NCBI GenBank assembly: GCA_900548585.1
Contig: URLI01000003.1
Location: 1-64,000, forward strand
Length of the DNA stretch: 64,000 nucleotides
Direction of reading: 5' to 3'
DNA from: an uncultured Prevotella sp.
GTDB taxonomy: Bacteria; Bacteroidota; Bacteroidia; Bacteroidales; Bacteroidaceae
Shown in pieces: positions 33,161 to 42,966 of the stretch. Numbering within the stretch: position 1 is the stretch's first letter; every line of letters starts with the position of its first letter. The notes under the pieces are model-generated. The model was not told the DNA's origin, searched no databases, and saw only the letters and a list, made by a program, of their open reading frames with translations. The position numbers were made by a program, and so were the translations under genes.

Positions 33161-35365
33161 TTATTTCACAATCACTTTCTTTCCGTTGATTATGTATATG
33201 CCTCTGTGCATATTTTCCCTTGTCACGCGTTGTCCGTTGAGGTTGTATATTTTCTCCTCCGCGTTGTCATTGCTGTCCTGCGTGATGCCGTCAATGCCGG
33301 CTGGGTCTGTGCTGATGCGGTAGAGCTGTATCTTCTCAGGGTTTGTCTTCTCGCTGTAGAAATACAGGTTCCCGGTGTCGTAAGATACGTTGCTGGAATA
33401 TTTTCCCTTGAACTTCACTGTCGCGTCGCCGTTGGCTATTGTTATATTGGCTCTGCTGTAGTCGTTGATGTTCGCTATTGTCCCGAGTCCGTTTCTTGTC
33501 ATTCCGAGATAGATGTTGTCTGCTTCGATCTTGAACGAGTACACGCCATTGGCGATCTTTAGCGTGAACACCTCGGCATTCGTGTCCGGTGTGACGGTGT
33601 TGTCGCCGTTGATCTTTATTGTTGTCGCCGTTCTCTTCCCCTTCAGCACCTTTGTTGTCATCGCCATCTTGGTCTCCTCGTTGACGAAGATCACTTTGTC
33701 GCCGTCGTACAGGCTGTTCACGTCGTTCACCTTTTCAAACTTCTGTGTTCCTGTTGTTTCGTAATTGTCGGGCAGGTTTTTGTTCTTGAAATTGAATGTT
33801 ATCGACTTGTCCCCGTGCTCAATGACCTTGTATATATTGCAGTTCGAGAGTGTCCCTCCGGAATACAGTTTGAAAAAGTCTTGGTTCGCGTCATTCACTC
33901 CGTTGCCGAAGAGTTGGTTCTGCGTGCCGCTTGTGTAATTTGTGATTTTGCTTCCGTCTGCCGTTATGATGTGTGCGCGTTTGGCATTCTTGTTGTTATT
34001 CGGTCTGTTCCATTGCCATGTTGACTTGCTGAAGGTGACGTGCGTGAGCATCAGTCCGCTGCCGTAGGATTTCGGGTACCAAGTGCCCACCTGCCTGTTC
34101 TCCACGATGAAATATTCCATCGGGTTCTGCGGGTTTCTTATCACTCTTGCTGGTTTTCCGTCAGGGTTGTTTATGTCGTCGAGCCTCACTGTTCCCTCTG
34201 TTTCCAGCACCGGAATGTCCAGCCATCCGAGATAGCTGCGCTCGTATGCCATCATTCCGATCGGCGCGTTTCCATTTTTTGCATAGCATCCTGCCTCCAT
34301 CAGCGACCAGTCGCCGAAGGCGTAGTCATCGTCGTAGCTGTAGTCGGTCGGGTAGAAGTCGGGCAGTCCCAGTGCGTGTCCGAACTCGTGGCAGAACACT
34401 CCGATGCCGGCGATAGACTTTTGGTCGGGTCCCAGTTCGTTGCCCACGAAGTATGACTTGAAGTGGTATCCCTCGATGTTAGTCTCGAAGTCCAGCTCGT
34501 GCGGCCACACGCATTCCGCAGGCGCGCCATGGTAGGCCTCGCCCAGTCCTGCGAACACCACCGTGACGTTCTGTATCGAGCCGTTCACGACGAACTTGTC
34601 GAAGTAGTTGTCGCCCCTCTGGTCCATGGCAAGCCTGACGGCCTCTTTTATCATTTCCGTCACGCGCAGGTCGCCTCCAGTCGAGCCGCTTCTGTTGCCG
34701 CCATAGTATGCTCTGTTCTGCGACAGTTGCACTCTTGCCACGACGTCGAACGTTGGTTTGAATATCCCGTTGCTCTGTGCCTCGTAGTAGTCTTTCACCG
34801 AGCCAACGGTCAGCGGCTCGTCGTTGTATCCCTTCTTGTTGAAGTAGTTGTTGTATTTCTCAACGGTGGACGTTGGCTGCAGCTTCACGTCCTTGTACGA
34901 CACGAGGATTACCGGCACCTTTACCTCGCCGATGCTGTTCACGGCCCCGGAGGCGCTGCTGCCCTTCTTCCCGAGCCCGTCGGCTGTCGATGTTCCGATA
35001 ATCCTGTTCGGTTCGTTGCGCATTGCCAGTTTCCTCACCTCTGGTGTGTTGCTGTCGATGTCTATTGATGATATGAAGTCCTTTTCAGCCTGTGACCTCA
35101 TCTGTGGGTCGTGTGCGATCATTTCCGTCGCCACGAGCTGCCCCCCATCCATCCTTGCATAGCACAGGTCGCCTGCCATGTTGGAGTAGAGCACCTTGCC
35201 GTCGAGCGTGGTGAAGTAGGCGCAGAACTGGTCCCCGTGCTTGAACGCCTGTATTGTCGTGCCGTCGCTCTGCTTGATAGTCTCGGCTTTCCTGAGCGGC
35301 CGGATAGCCTGTGCATTCCATGCCATAGAGAGCAATGCCAATGCAGTTATTAAGATTTTCTTCAT
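33161..35365 (-). CDS. Secreted M6-family metalloprotease with type IX-like tail
   Basis: This 734-residue protein has a signal peptide (1-20, ending AQA) and a propeptide-like region (about 21-145). The catalytic domain carries HEFGHALGLPD, the HExxHxxGxxD zinc motif, at residues 326-336. The C-terminal third is strand-rich. The end, with KIYNLNGQRVTRENM and GIYIINGKKVIVK, follows the type IX sorting tail. M6 enzymes are immune-inhibitor-A-like secreted proteases, so a role in extracellular protein breakdown is expected. Confidence 0.92.
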   Translation of the reverse strand: MKKILITALALLSMAWNAQAIRPLRKAETIKQSDGTTIQAFKHGDQFCAYFTTLDGKVLYSNMAGDLCYARMDGGQLVATEMIAHDPQMRSQAEKDFISSIDIDSNTPEVRKLAMRNEPNRIIGTSTADGLGKKGSSASGAVNSIGEVKVPVILVSYKDVKLQPTSTVEKYNNYFNKKGYNDEPLTVGSVKDYYEAQSNGIFKPTFDVVARVQLSQNRAYYGGNRSGSTGGDLRVTEMIKEAVRLAMDQRGDNYFDKFVVNGSIQNVTVVFAGLGEAYHGAPAECVWPHELDFETNIEGYHFKSYFVGNELGPDQKSIAGIGVFCHEFGHALGLPDFYPTDYSYDDDYAFGDWSLMEAGCYAKNGNAPIGMMAYERSYLGWLDIPVLETEGTVRLDDINNPDGKPARVIRNPQNPMEYFIVENRQVGTWYPKSYGSGLMLTHVTFSKSTWQWNRPNNNKNAKRAHIITADGSKITNYTSGTQNQLFGNGVNDANQDFFKLYSGGTLSNCNIYKVIEHGDKSITFNFKNKNLPDNYETTGTQKFEKVNDVNSLYDGDKVIFVNEETKMAMTTKVLKGKRTATTIKINGDNTVTPDTNAEVFTLKIANGVYSFKIEADNIYLGMTRNGLGTIANINDYSRANITIANGDATVKFKGKYSSNVSYDTGNLYFYSEKTNPEKIQLYRISTDPAGIDGITQDSNDNAEEKIYNLNGQRVTRENMHRGIYIINGKKVIVK

Positions 35366-35408
35366 TGATGAAATTTGGATTTAATATTGTTGTAACTGTA
35401 TTTTGTTG

Positions 35409-35416
35409 CAAAGTTA
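35409..35416 (-). promoter_or_regulatory. -7 element of the M6 protease gene
   Basis: On the minus strand this reads TAACTTTG, 43 bases upstream of the ATG at 35365. Confidence 0.6.
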
Positions 35417-35533
35417 CGAAATGTTTCTTTATTATCATTGTTTTTTTGTAAAAAGATTATAAAGGGCATCAGGTAGCCGGGATTGTGCTGTGTCAATTTT
35501 TTCTCTGTTTCAGACATTTATGCCACGCCGGTC

Positions 35534-35564
35534 TTTGCCATTGCAGGTTTTCTTTGTAAATTTG
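35534..35564 (+). promoter_or_regulatory. Promoter of gpmI
   Basis: TTTG at 35534-35537, a 19-base spacer and TAAATTTG at 35557-35564 match the Bacteroidetes consensus. The leader before the ATG at 35600 would be about 30 bases. Confidence 0.65.
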
Positions 35565-35599
35565 CGGTCGGAAATCAATAACAATAAAATAAGGCAAAC

Positions 35600-37117
35600 A
35601 TGGCAAAGAAAGCATTACTGATTATCCTTGACGGATGGGGAATTGGCAACCACGGCCGTGGGGACGTTATCCACAACACCCCCACACCATATCTCGACTA
35701 TCTCAACGCGGTGTCGCCCCACTCGCAGCTGCGTGCGTCGGGGGAGGATGTCGGGCTGCCCGGCGGACAGATGGGCAACTCGGAGGTGGGACACCTCAAC
35801 ATCGGTGCAGGCAGGATAGTGTACCAGGACCTCGTGAAGATAAACCGCGCGTGCGATGACGGGTCGATAATGGAGAACGAGGGGATTGTGTCGGCATACA
35901 CCTACGCGCAGAAGACCGGTAAGCGCCTGCACCTGATGGGTCTGACGAGCGACGGTGGCGTGCATTCCTCGCTCGACCATCTGTTCAAACTGGTTGAGAT
36001 AGGCAAGGAATACAAACTTGACAAGGTGTTCGTGCATTGCTTCATGGACGGCCGCGACACCGACCCGAAGAGCGGCGCGGGATTTATCCGCCAGTTGCAG
36101 GAGCACTGCGAGGCGAACGGTGCGGCAATAGCGAGCATCGTGGGGCGCTTCTACGCCATGGACCGCGACAAGCGATGGCCCCGCATAAAGGAGGCTTACG
36201 ACCTGCTCGTTGAGGGCAAGGGCAAGCAGTCTGCCGACATGGTGAAGGCTATGGAGGAAAGCTATGCCGACGGCGTGACCGACGAGTTCGTCAAGCCGAT
36301 CGTCAACTCAAGGGTTGACGGGACGATACAGGAGGGCGACGCGGTCATCTTCTTCAACTTCCGCAACGACCGCGCCAAGGAGCTCACCACCGTGCTGACA
36401 CAGAAGGACATGCCTGACGAGGGCATGCACACCGTGAAGGGCCTGCGCTATTACTGCATGACACCCTACGACGCATCGTTCACCGGCGTCGGCGTCCTGT
36501 TCCCTAAGGAGAACGTGGGGAACACACTCGGGGAGTACCTCTCGAAGATGGGCAAGCGGCAGCTGCACACGGCAGAGACGGAGAAATACGCTCATGTCAC
36601 GTTCTTCTTCAACGGCGGCCGCGAGGAGCCATACGAGCGTGAGGACCGCATACTCGTGCCGTCGCCGAAGGTTGCCACCTACGACCTGAAGCCGGAGATG
36701 TCGGCCCGCGAGGTGAAGGACCGCCTCGCCGGCGCTATAGGCACAAGGCAATATGATTTCATCGTGGTGAACTTCGCCAACGGCGACATGGTGGGCCACA
36801 CCGGTGTCTATAACGCCATCGCGAAGGCGGTTTGCGTCGTTGACAACTGCGTGCGCGAGGTGGTGGAGGCGGCAAAGGCCAATGGCTATGAGGCAATAAT
36901 CATAGCCGACCACGGCAATGCCGACAATGCGATAAACGCCGACGGCACACCGAACACCGCGCACTCGCTGAACCCGGTGCCGTTCATATATGTCACCGAC
37001 AACAACTCGGCGACGGTGAAGGACGGGCGGCTCGCCGACGTTGCTCCGTCGGTGCTCCATATCATGGGACTGGAACAGCCGGAGGAAATGACGGGAGAAT
37101 GCCTGATTTCAGACTGA
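35600..37117 (+). CDS. gpmI: 2,3-bisphosphoglycerate-independent phosphoglycerate mutase
   Basis: It interconverts 3- and 2-phosphoglycerate in glycolysis using two manganese ions. The 505-residue protein starts [11 protein letters not shown]. The nucleophilic serine lies in [16 protein letters not shown] (near residue 64). Further metal-binding motifs are [11 protein letters not shown], the GRFYAMDRD segment, [13 protein letters not shown] and IIADHGNAD. The length is normal. It stands alone after a clear promoter and is followed by ung 65 bp downstream. Confidence 0.97.
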   Translation: MAKKALLIILDGWGIGNHGRGDVIHNTPTPYLDYLNAVSPHSQLRASGEDVGLPGGQMGNSEVGHLNIGAGRIVYQDLVKINRACDDGSIMENEGIVSAYTYAQKTGKRLHLMGLTSDGGVHSSLDHLFKLVEIGKEYKLDKVFVHCFMDGRDTDPKSGAGFIRQLQEHCEANGAAIASIVGRFYAMDRDKRWPRIKEAYDLLVEGKGKQSADMVKAMEESYADGVTDEFVKPIVNSRVDGTIQEGDAVIFFNFRNDRAKELTTVLTQKDMPDEGMHTVKGLRYYCMTPYDASFTGVGVLFPKENVGNTLGEYLSKMGKRQLHTAETEKYAHVTFFFNGGREEPYEREDRILVPSPKVATYDLKPEMSAREVKDRLAGAIGTRQYDFIVVNFANGDMVGHTGVYNAIAKAVCVVDNCVREVVEAAKANGYEAIIIADHGNADNAINADGTPNTAHSLNPVPFIYVTDNNSATVKDGRLADVAPSVLHIMGLEQPEEMTGECLISD

Positions 37118-37182
37118 GGGGAGCTCGGGGGTTGATTGGGAATTTGGACGTTGACTCCTTTGCTCCTTAAAAACAACAACCA

Positions 37183-37848
37183 ATGGACGTAAGGATAGAA
37201 CCATCGTGGGCTGCCCATGTCGGGGAAGAGTTTGACAAGCCGTATTTCGCCTCTCTCGTGGATTTCGTGCGCAGGGAATATGCCGGCACGGCCTGCTATC
37301 CTCCCGGACGTGAGATATTCAATGCCTTCAACCTGTGTCCGTTCGACAAGGTGAAGGTCGTGATAATAGGGCAGGACCCGTACCACGAGCCGGGACAGGC
37401 AGAGGGCCTTTGCTTCTCGGTAAAGGAAGGTGTCGTGCCGCCGCCGTCGCTTGTCAACATCTTCAAGGAGATTGCGAGCGACCTCGGCTCCCCGATGCCG
37501 GCAAACGGCAGCCTGCGGCGGTGGGCCTGTCAGGGCGTGCTGTTGCTCAACGCCACCCTGACGGTGCGCGCCCATCAGGCGGCCTCGCACCAGAGGCATG
37601 GCTGGGAGGAGTTCACCGACGCCTGCATCCGCGCGCTGTCGCGCGGCCGCCGGCATGTGGTGTATATGCTGTGGGGCGGCTTTGCCCGCAGCAAGGCGAA
37701 ACTCATTGATGGGCGCGACAACCTTGTGCTGCAGTGTGCCCACCCTTCGCCGCTCAGTGCAAACCGTGGCGGATGGTTCGGCAACCGTCATTTCTCGCGC
37801 TGCAACGAGTACCTGCGCAAAAATGGATACAGTGAAATAATATGGTGA
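37183..37848 (+). CDS. ung: Uracil-DNA glycosylase, family 1
   Basis: It removes uracil from DNA. At 221 residues it carries motif A, GQDPYHEPGQAEGLCFSV, with the catalytic Asp-Pro-Tyr near residue 65, and motif B, HPSPLSANRGGWFGNRHFS, near residue 187, which holds the HPSPLS leucine-loop region. The length matches the family. Confidence 0.97.
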   Translation: MDVRIEPSWAAHVGEEFDKPYFASLVDFVRREYAGTACYPPGREIFNAFNLCPFDKVKVVIIGQDPYHEPGQAEGLCFSVKEGVVPPPSLVNIFKEIASDLGSPMPANGSLRRWACQGVLLLNATLTVRAHQAASHQRHGWEEFTDACIRALSRGRRHVVYMLWGGFARSKAKLIDGRDNLVLQCAHPSPLSANRGGWFGNRHFSRCNEYLRKNGYSEIIW

Positions 37849-37919
37849 CGGCATCCTCTGTCCGCCGGAGGGACGAGGGTGTGTGAAGTGCATACATGGC
37901 AACAATTGGGTAAAGCGTT

Positions 37920-38561
37920 ATGAAAGACAATAGATATGCCGGCATTCTCGACATTTCGGGGGTGCTGGTGTCAAGTGACATAATCTTTGAGCGGTTCTGC
38001 TGCGATCTTGGCAAATGCAGGGGGCAGTGCTGCGTGGAAGGCGATGCCGGCGCACCGGTGACAATGGATGAGGTGATGGAGATTGAGAACATGCTTGATG
38101 CCGTTTTCGATGATCTCTCGGAGAAGGCGCAGGAAGTGATCGTTGACCAGGGCGTGGCCTGCACTGACATGGAAGGCGAGCTCGTGACGAGCATCGTTGA
38201 GGGGCGCGACTGCGTGTTCACCTGCTATGATGACATTGATGTTGACGGCACGAAGGTGAGCGGCTGCTGCCTGTGCCGCCTGGAGAAGGCCTATCGCTGC
38301 GGACAGTCCTCGTTCTGCAAGCCCGCCAGCTGCGCTCTCTACCCAATCCGCATGAAGACATTCGGCGATGGGGTCGTCGCCTTGAACTATGACCGCTGGG
38401 ATGTCTGCGAGAGTGCGCGGGAGAAGGGCAGGCTGCTCAACATTCCCGTCTACTCTTTCCTTCGCGGCCCGCTTGTAAGGCAGTTCGGCGAAGTGTGGTA
38501 CCATGAACTGGAGAGCGTTGCCGCACAGATTGACCCGCCGGAAATGAGGACGGCGTCATAG
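37920..38561 (+). CDS. DUF3109 family cysteine-rich protein
   Basis: This 213-residue soluble protein has the cluster CCDLGKCRGQCC near residue 35 and further cysteines near residues 107 and 115-130 (SGCCLCRLEKAYRCGQSS, then SFCKPASCALYPIR). These resemble the CxxCxxxCC zinc- or iron-sulfur-binding sites of the YkgJ-related families. The function is unknown. Its last 6 bp overlap the convergent AraC-type gene. Confidence 0.85.
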   Translation: MKDNRYAGILDISGVLVSSDIIFERFCCDLGKCRGQCCVEGDAGAPVTMDEVMEIENMLDAVFDDLSEKAQEVIVDQGVACTDMEGELVTSIVEGRDCVFTCYDDIDVDGTKVSGCCLCRLEKAYRCGQSSFCKPASCALYPIRMKTFGDGVVALNYDRWDVCESAREKGRLLNIPVYSFLRGPLVRQFGEVWYHELESVAAQIDPPEMRTAS

Positions 38562-39440
38562 TCTCCTGTACCTTGATGGCGAGACGCCGACGCGTTCCTT
38601 GAAGAATTTGCCCAGGAACGACTGGTTGGGGAAATGCAGGTACTGCGAAATCTCCTTTATGCTCATGTTGGTGTTCTTCAGCATCACGCGTATCTCGAGC
38701 GTTACGTAGTTGTCAATCCACGCTATCGGTGTGCGCTTGCTCACCGTCTTCACTGTCTCGGAAAGGTATTTCGGTGTTATGCACAGTTGTTCGGCATACC
38801 ATCCCACGCGTCTCTCTTTCCGGAAATTGTCCTCCACAAGTTTTATGAACGATGTGAATATGGCCTCCGCGCGTGTCTGGCGCCTGCTGCTTGCCGCCTG
38901 CAGGCGGTATATCACGTTGCTGACGTCGTATATCATTGTCATCATCATCGACCTCACGACATCCGTCCTGAAATGGTGGTCCTTGTCACCAATCTTTATT
39001 TCTATGGCTTTGTAGTATGCCTTTATTGCCGTTATCTCCTTTTGCGTGAGTGCGAAAACCGGGTGTGTGCGGCTGAACAGGAACAGTTGTGACAGTTCGT
39101 GCATGCCCTTTATCGTCTCGCGCAGGAATTCGTTGGAAATCAGTATGCAGATGCCCTTGCTGTCATCGGACAGCGTGTAGTCGGCTATCACGTTTCCCTC
39201 GTTTATGATTATCATGTCGCCTGCGTTCACGACATGTTCCTTCGTGTCAAGGCTGTAGCGCGCGTATCCCTGCGTGAATATGCCCATCATCATGCACTTC
39301 ATCCTGCGCGGGCCGTCCGGCAGCGGCAGTTCCTCAATGTCGTCGATGAGCAGCAGCTCGTCGTCTATGTGGCATCCGTCGTGCAAAGCCCTCACGCTCT
39401 TTATCGTTATCTCGTTGATGTTCAGTTTTTCCATATTCAT
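38556..39440 (-). CDS. AraC-family transcriptional regulator
   Basis: At 294 residues the N-terminal part (about 1-160) forms a cupin-like sensing domain. The C-terminal AraC domain (about 190-290) contains two helix-turn-helices: RRVGWYAEQLCITPKYLSE, then SIKEISQYLHFPNQSFLGKF with RVGVSPSRYRR. It lies 18 bp after the gyrB stop on the same strand and may share its transcript. The regulated genes are unknown. Confidence 0.9.
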   Translation of the reverse strand: MNMEKLNINEITIKSVRALHDGCHIDDELLLIDDIEELPLPDGPRRMKCMMMGIFTQGYARYSLDTKEHVVNAGDMIIINEGNVIADYTLSDDSKGICILISNEFLRETIKGMHELSQLFLFSRTHPVFALTQKEITAIKAYYKAIEIKIGDKDHHFRTDVVRSMMMTMIYDVSNVIYRLQAASSRRQTRAEAIFTSFIKLVEDNFRKERRVGWYAEQLCITPKYLSETVKTVSKRTPIAWIDNYVTLEIRVMLKNTNMSIKEISQYLHFPNQSFLGKFFKERVGVSPSRYRRL

Positions 39441-39458
39441 GTCGTTGTGGCATGTCGT

Positions 39459-41429
39459 TCATGCGTCGATGTTGGCGTATGTGGCGTTCTTCTCTATGAA
39501 AAGCCGCCGTGGCTCCACGTCGTCGCCCATCAGCATCGAGAACACCTCGTCTGCCGCCGCCGCGTCTTCCACGGTGACCTGTTTCAGCAGTCTTGTCTTC
39601 GGGTCCATCGTGGTTTCCCACAGTTGCTCGGGGTTCATCTCTCCCAGACCCTTGTACCGCTGCGTGTGAAGCTGGCTGCTGTTCTCGTCGCCGGCGACAT
39701 ACCTGTCGATGAACTGCTGCCTCTGTTGTTCGGTGTAGCAGTACTCGCTCACTTTCTTGAACGTGCATTTGTACAGCGGCGGCGTTGCTATATACAGGTG
39801 TCCCTCCTGTATCACGCGCGGCATGAAACGGTAGAAGAGTGTCATTATCAGCGTGTCGATGTGCGAGCCATCGACGTCGGCATCGGTCATTATTATTATT
39901 TTGTCGTAGCGCAGTTTGTCGATGTTGGCCTCCTTGTCGTCCTCGCCGTCAACTCCGAAGCGCACCCCGATGCTCTGTATTATGTTCATCACCGACTCTG
40001 CCTCGAACACTTTGTGCCACTGCACCTTCTCCACGTTGAGTATCTTTCCGCGCAGCGGCAGTATTGCCTGTGTGTAGCGGTCGCGTCCCTGTTTTGCCGA
40101 GCCGCCTGCGGAGTCGCCCTCCACGAGGAATATCTCGCTCGTCTTGGGGTCTTTGTTCGAGCAGTCGGCCAGTTTCCCGGGCAGTCCACCGCCCGTCATG
40201 GGGTTCTTTCGCTGCACGCTCTCCCTTGCCTTGCGTGCCGCTATGCGCGCCGTTGCCGCCAGCACGACCTTGTCGCAAATCAGTTTCGCCTCTTTCGGGT
40301 GTTCCTCGAGGTAGTTTGCCAGTGCCTCGCCCACGGCCTGCTGCACTGCTCCTGACACCTCCGAGTTCCCGAGTTTCGTCTTTGTCTGTCCCTCAAACTG
40401 CGGCTCTGCCACCTTGATGGAAATCACCGCCGTCAGTCCTTCGCGGAAGTCCTCGCCCGCGATCTCAATCTTTGCCTTCTCAATCTGCTTTGCTATCTGT
40501 GGCTCTGCGTCGGCGTATGACTTCAGCGTGCGTGTCAGCGCCATGCGGAAGCCGGTGAGGTGTGTGCCTCCCTCGATTGTGTTTATGTTGTTTACGTATG
40601 AGTGTATGTTCTCGTTGTAGTCGGTGTTGTACATCACAGCCACCTCTATCGGTATGCCCTGTTTCTCGGTTTTCAGGTAGATCACGTCGTCGAACAGGTG
40701 TGTCCTGTGTCGGTCAACGTATCTGACGAACTCCTTCAGCCCGTCTTTCGCGTGGAACACCTCTTGCTTCGTTTTGCCGTCCTCGTCGGGGCGCAGGTCT
40801 GTCAGGGTGATTGTTATGCCGGCGTTGAGGTATGCCAGCTCGCGCATGCGCTTGGCGATTATGTCATATTTGTATGTCGTCGTCGTGAATATCGTCGGGT
40901 CTGGCCAGAACTGCTGCCGCGTGCCGGTCTTGTCGGTCTCGCCGACCACCTTCACCGGATACATCGGTTTGCCCTTTCTGTACTCCTGCTGGTATATCTT
41001 TCCGTTGCGGAACACCTGCGACATCATGTGTCCCGACAGGGCGTTCACGCAGCTCACGCCCACTCCGTGGAGTCCTCCGCTCACCTTGTATGAGCCTTTG
41101 TCGAACTTTCCTCCGGCGTGCAGCACGGTCATCACCACCTCGAGTGCCGACTTGTGCAGTTTCTCGTGCTCGTCGACCGGTATTCCGCGGCCGTTGTCCT
41201 GCACGGTTATCGAGTTGTCCTCGTTTATCGTCACCTCTATGTGCGTGCAGAACCCGGCCATCGCCTCGTCGATGGAGTTGTCCACTGTCTCGTTCACCAA
41301 ATGGTGCAGTCCCTTTTCCGATATGTCTCCGATATACATTGCCGGACGCTTGCGCACAGCCTCGAGTCCCTCCAGGACCTGAATGTTGCTGGCGGAATAG
41401 TTGTTCCGGTCATTATGATTTTCTGCCAT
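39459..41429 (-). CDS. gyrB: DNA gyrase subunit B
   Basis: This ATPase subunit of gyrase introduces negative supercoils with GyrA. At 656 residues it is the usual Bacteroidetes size, without the large insertion of the E. coli protein. The ATP-binding GHKL motifs are visible at 44-130, with ETVDNSIDEAMAG, QDNGRGIPVD and GLHGVGVSCVNALS. The Toprim motifs follow (EGDSAGGSAKQGRDR, DADVDGSHI), then the RYKGLGEMNPEQLWETT C-terminus. A -7 element at 41454-41461 precedes it. Confidence 0.97.
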   Translation of the reverse strand: MAENHNDRNNYSASNIQVLEGLEAVRKRPAMYIGDISEKGLHHLVNETVDNSIDEAMAGFCTHIEVTINEDNSITVQDNGRGIPVDEHEKLHKSALEVVMTVLHAGGKFDKGSYKVSGGLHGVGVSCVNALSGHMMSQVFRNGKIYQQEYRKGKPMYPVKVVGETDKTGTRQQFWPDPTIFTTTTYKYDIIAKRMRELAYLNAGITITLTDLRPDEDGKTKQEVFHAKDGLKEFVRYVDRHRTHLFDDVIYLKTEKQGIPIEVAVMYNTDYNENIHSYVNNINTIEGGTHLTGFRMALTRTLKSYADAEPQIAKQIEKAKIEIAGEDFREGLTAVISIKVAEPQFEGQTKTKLGNSEVSGAVQQAVGEALANYLEEHPKEAKLICDKVVLAATARIAARKARESVQRKNPMTGGGLPGKLADCSNKDPKTSEIFLVEGDSAGGSAKQGRDRYTQAILPLRGKILNVEKVQWHKVFEAESVMNIIQSIGVRFGVDGEDDKEANIDKLRYDKIIIMTDADVDGSHIDTLIMTLFYRFMPRVIQEGHLYIATPPLYKCTFKKVSEYCYTEQQRQQFIDRYVAGDENSSQLHTQRYKGLGEMNPEQLWETTMDPKTRLLKQVTVEDAAAADEVFSMLMGDDVEPRRLFIEKNATYANIDA

Positions 41430-41453
41430 TCTATGTATTTATATTATAGTTTG

Positions 41454-41461
41454 CAAAGTTA
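41454..41461 (-). promoter_or_regulatory. -7 element of gyrB
   Basis: On the minus strand this reads TAACTTTG, 24 bases upstream of the ATG. Confidence 0.6.
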
Positions 41462-41510
41462 GCAAATTATGTCCGAACTACGAAATGCGAATTGCTAAAA
41501 ATAATAAAAT

Positions 41511-41541
41511 AAAAAGACCACTACCCTCACGGGCAATGGTC
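41511..41541 (-). terminator. Terminator of rpsT
   Basis: On the minus strand GACCATTGCCC pairs with GGGTAGTGGTC and TTTTT follows. It lies 42 bases after the rpsT stop. Confidence 0.8.
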
Positions 41542-41582
41542 CCAGTCTAATCCTATGAAAAATTTATTTATTATTTTGCCTT

Positions 41583-41837
41583 TTAATCCAATCCGTTGAT
41601 ATGCTTGATGAGACCTGACTTCAGGTTCGCAGCCTTATTCTTGTGAATAATGTGCTTCGTTGCCAGTTTGTCAATCAACTTCTGAACGTAGGGGAACTGC
41701 TTCAGTGCCTCGTCCTTGTCTGTCATCGCGCGCAGCTTGCGCACGGCGTTGCGCATTGTCTTAGCGTAGTACTTGTTGTGCAGAGTGCGTGTCTTTGTCT
41801 GACGAATTCTTTTCTCTGCCGACTTGTGGTTTGCCAT
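41583..41837 (-). CDS. rpsT: 30S ribosomal protein S20
   Basis: This 84-residue basic protein has the S20 pattern: [20 protein letters not shown], a long KY/R-rich helix, then [16 protein letters not shown]. It binds 16S rRNA early in 30S assembly. The start at 41837 is fixed by the conserved MANHKSA N-terminus; the upstream frame to 41960 is not part of the protein. Confidence 0.96.
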   Translation of the reverse strand: MANHKSAEKRIRQTKTRTLHNKYYAKTMRNAVRKLRAMTDKDEALKQFPYVQKLIDKLATKHIIHKNKAANLKSGLIKHINGLD

Positions 41838-42019
41838 TTCTTTTGTTGTTTTGAAAGTTTTTTTGATAGCCTTTGGGTCTTGCGCCACTACGGCTGCCCT
41901 GGGCGGATTTTTGCGGTTTCCCGCAGTTTGAAAATCCTCTGCCACCGTTTCGCCCCGCACCCCGCCTGGTGGCGTGGAAGCATGGCTACCGCATCGCTGC
42001 GCAGATGACAGAATATTCC

Positions 42020-42094
42020 TGGTAGTCCCTAGGAGAGTCGAACTCCTCTTTAGAGAATGAAAATCTCTCGTCCTAACCGATAGACGAAGGGACC
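42020..42094 (-). tRNA. tRNA-Glu (anticodon TTC)
   Basis: The minus strand runs GGTCCCTTCGTCTATCGGTT... with acceptor stem GGTCCCT paired to AGGGACT, A73 and an encoded CCA. The anticodon stem AGAGA/TCTCT encloses the loop TTTTCAT with anticodon TTC. The D-arm and the T-arm with GTTCGAC are normal. A -7 element precedes it. Confidence 0.97.
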
Positions 42095-42111
42095 GTCACT
42101 TTTAGCGGATG

Positions 42112-42119
42112 CAAAGGTA
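42112..42119 (-). promoter_or_regulatory. -7 element of tRNA-Glu
   Basis: On the minus strand this reads TACCTTTG, 17 bases before the 5' end of the tRNA. rpsT may be cotranscribed downstream, as no other promoter was seen between them. Confidence 0.55.
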
Positions 42120-42192
42120 CTCATTTTATTCGTCCCTCGCAAATTTTGCACAATGTTTTTTCGTTTTGATTGCTTTTTTTGTTTATTATTAG

Positions 42193-42200
42193 TAATTTTG
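42193..42200 (+). promoter_or_regulatory. -7 element of recO
   Basis: TAATTTTG ends 11 bases before the ATG at 42212, so the leader is very short. Confidence 0.5.
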
Positions 42201-42211
42201 CATTCCGTATT

Positions 42212-42937
42212 ATGAATGAGAAGACCAGGGCCATTGTGCTGCACACGCTGAAATACGGCGACAGCAAGGTAATCGTTGACCTTCTGTGCCGCGCCACGGG
42301 GCGCACGGCGTGCATCGTCTCTGTGCCGAGGACACGGAAGGGCAGGGTGCAGTTGCAGGCGCTGCAGCCGCTCACGCTGCTCGACGCGGAGCTCAGCGTG
42401 CGCCCTGGCGCACGGCTTCAGCGTATCCGCGACATGCGCATGCCGCACCCGTTCGCCTCCATACCGTTCTCGCCCGGCAAGATGTCGATAGCACTGTTCC
42501 TTGCCGAGTTCCTCTACCATGCCACCCGGGGCGAGCAGCGCAACGAGGCGCTCTTCGACTATGTTGAGAAAAGCATATCATGGCTCGACGGTTGCCTCCC
42601 GCCGTATGCCAGTTTCCATCTCGTATTCATGATGCACGTCGCGCGTTTCATCGGCTTCTATCCCAACGTGGACGACTACCGCGATGGCGACCTGTTCGAC
42701 CTGCGCGATGCAGTGTTCACCAGCGACGTGCCGTGTCATCCCGACTGCCTCTCGCCCGAAGACGCCGCACGCCTGCACCGCCTTGTCCGCATGGACTATG
42801 CAACGATGCGCCTGTTCGCCATGTCGCACGACGACCGCAACCGCATAGCCGAAGGCATACTAAGGTACTACCGCCTCCACGTTGACGGTTTCCCCGAGAT
42901 GCGGTCGCTCGCCGTGCTGCGCGAACTGTGGAAATGA
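42212..42937 (+). CDS. recO: DNA repair protein RecO
   Basis: RecO anneals single strands and loads RecA with RecF and RecR. At 241 residues the N-terminal OB-fold (about 1-80) shows the family pattern TRAIVLHTLKYGDSKVIVDL, and a helical C-terminal domain follows. The start at 42212 is supported by the N-terminal homology. A zinc finger is not evident, as is common in Bacteroidetes RecO. Confidence 0.92.
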   Translation: MNEKTRAIVLHTLKYGDSKVIVDLLCRATGRTACIVSVPRTRKGRVQLQALQPLTLLDAELSVRPGARLQRIRDMRMPHPFASIPFSPGKMSIALFLAEFLYHATRGEQRNEALFDYVEKSISWLDGCLPPYASFHLVFMMHVARFIGFYPNVDDYRDGDLFDLRDAVFTSDVPCHPDCLSPEDAARLHRLVRMDYATMRLFAMSHDDRNRIAEGILRYYRLHVDGFPEMRSLAVLRELWK

Positions 42938-42966
42938 GCCTGCCCGGCTAACCTTTCCGCACTAAT

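Noticed and set aside
39099..40355. 418-codon plus-strand frame opposite the AraC gene and gyrB
   Set aside because: It is the shadow of two well-supported genes and crosses their junction.
41838..41960. Earlier start for rpsT
   Set aside because: S20 proteins begin MANHKSA. The extra 41 residues overlap a hairpin-rich leader with no homology.
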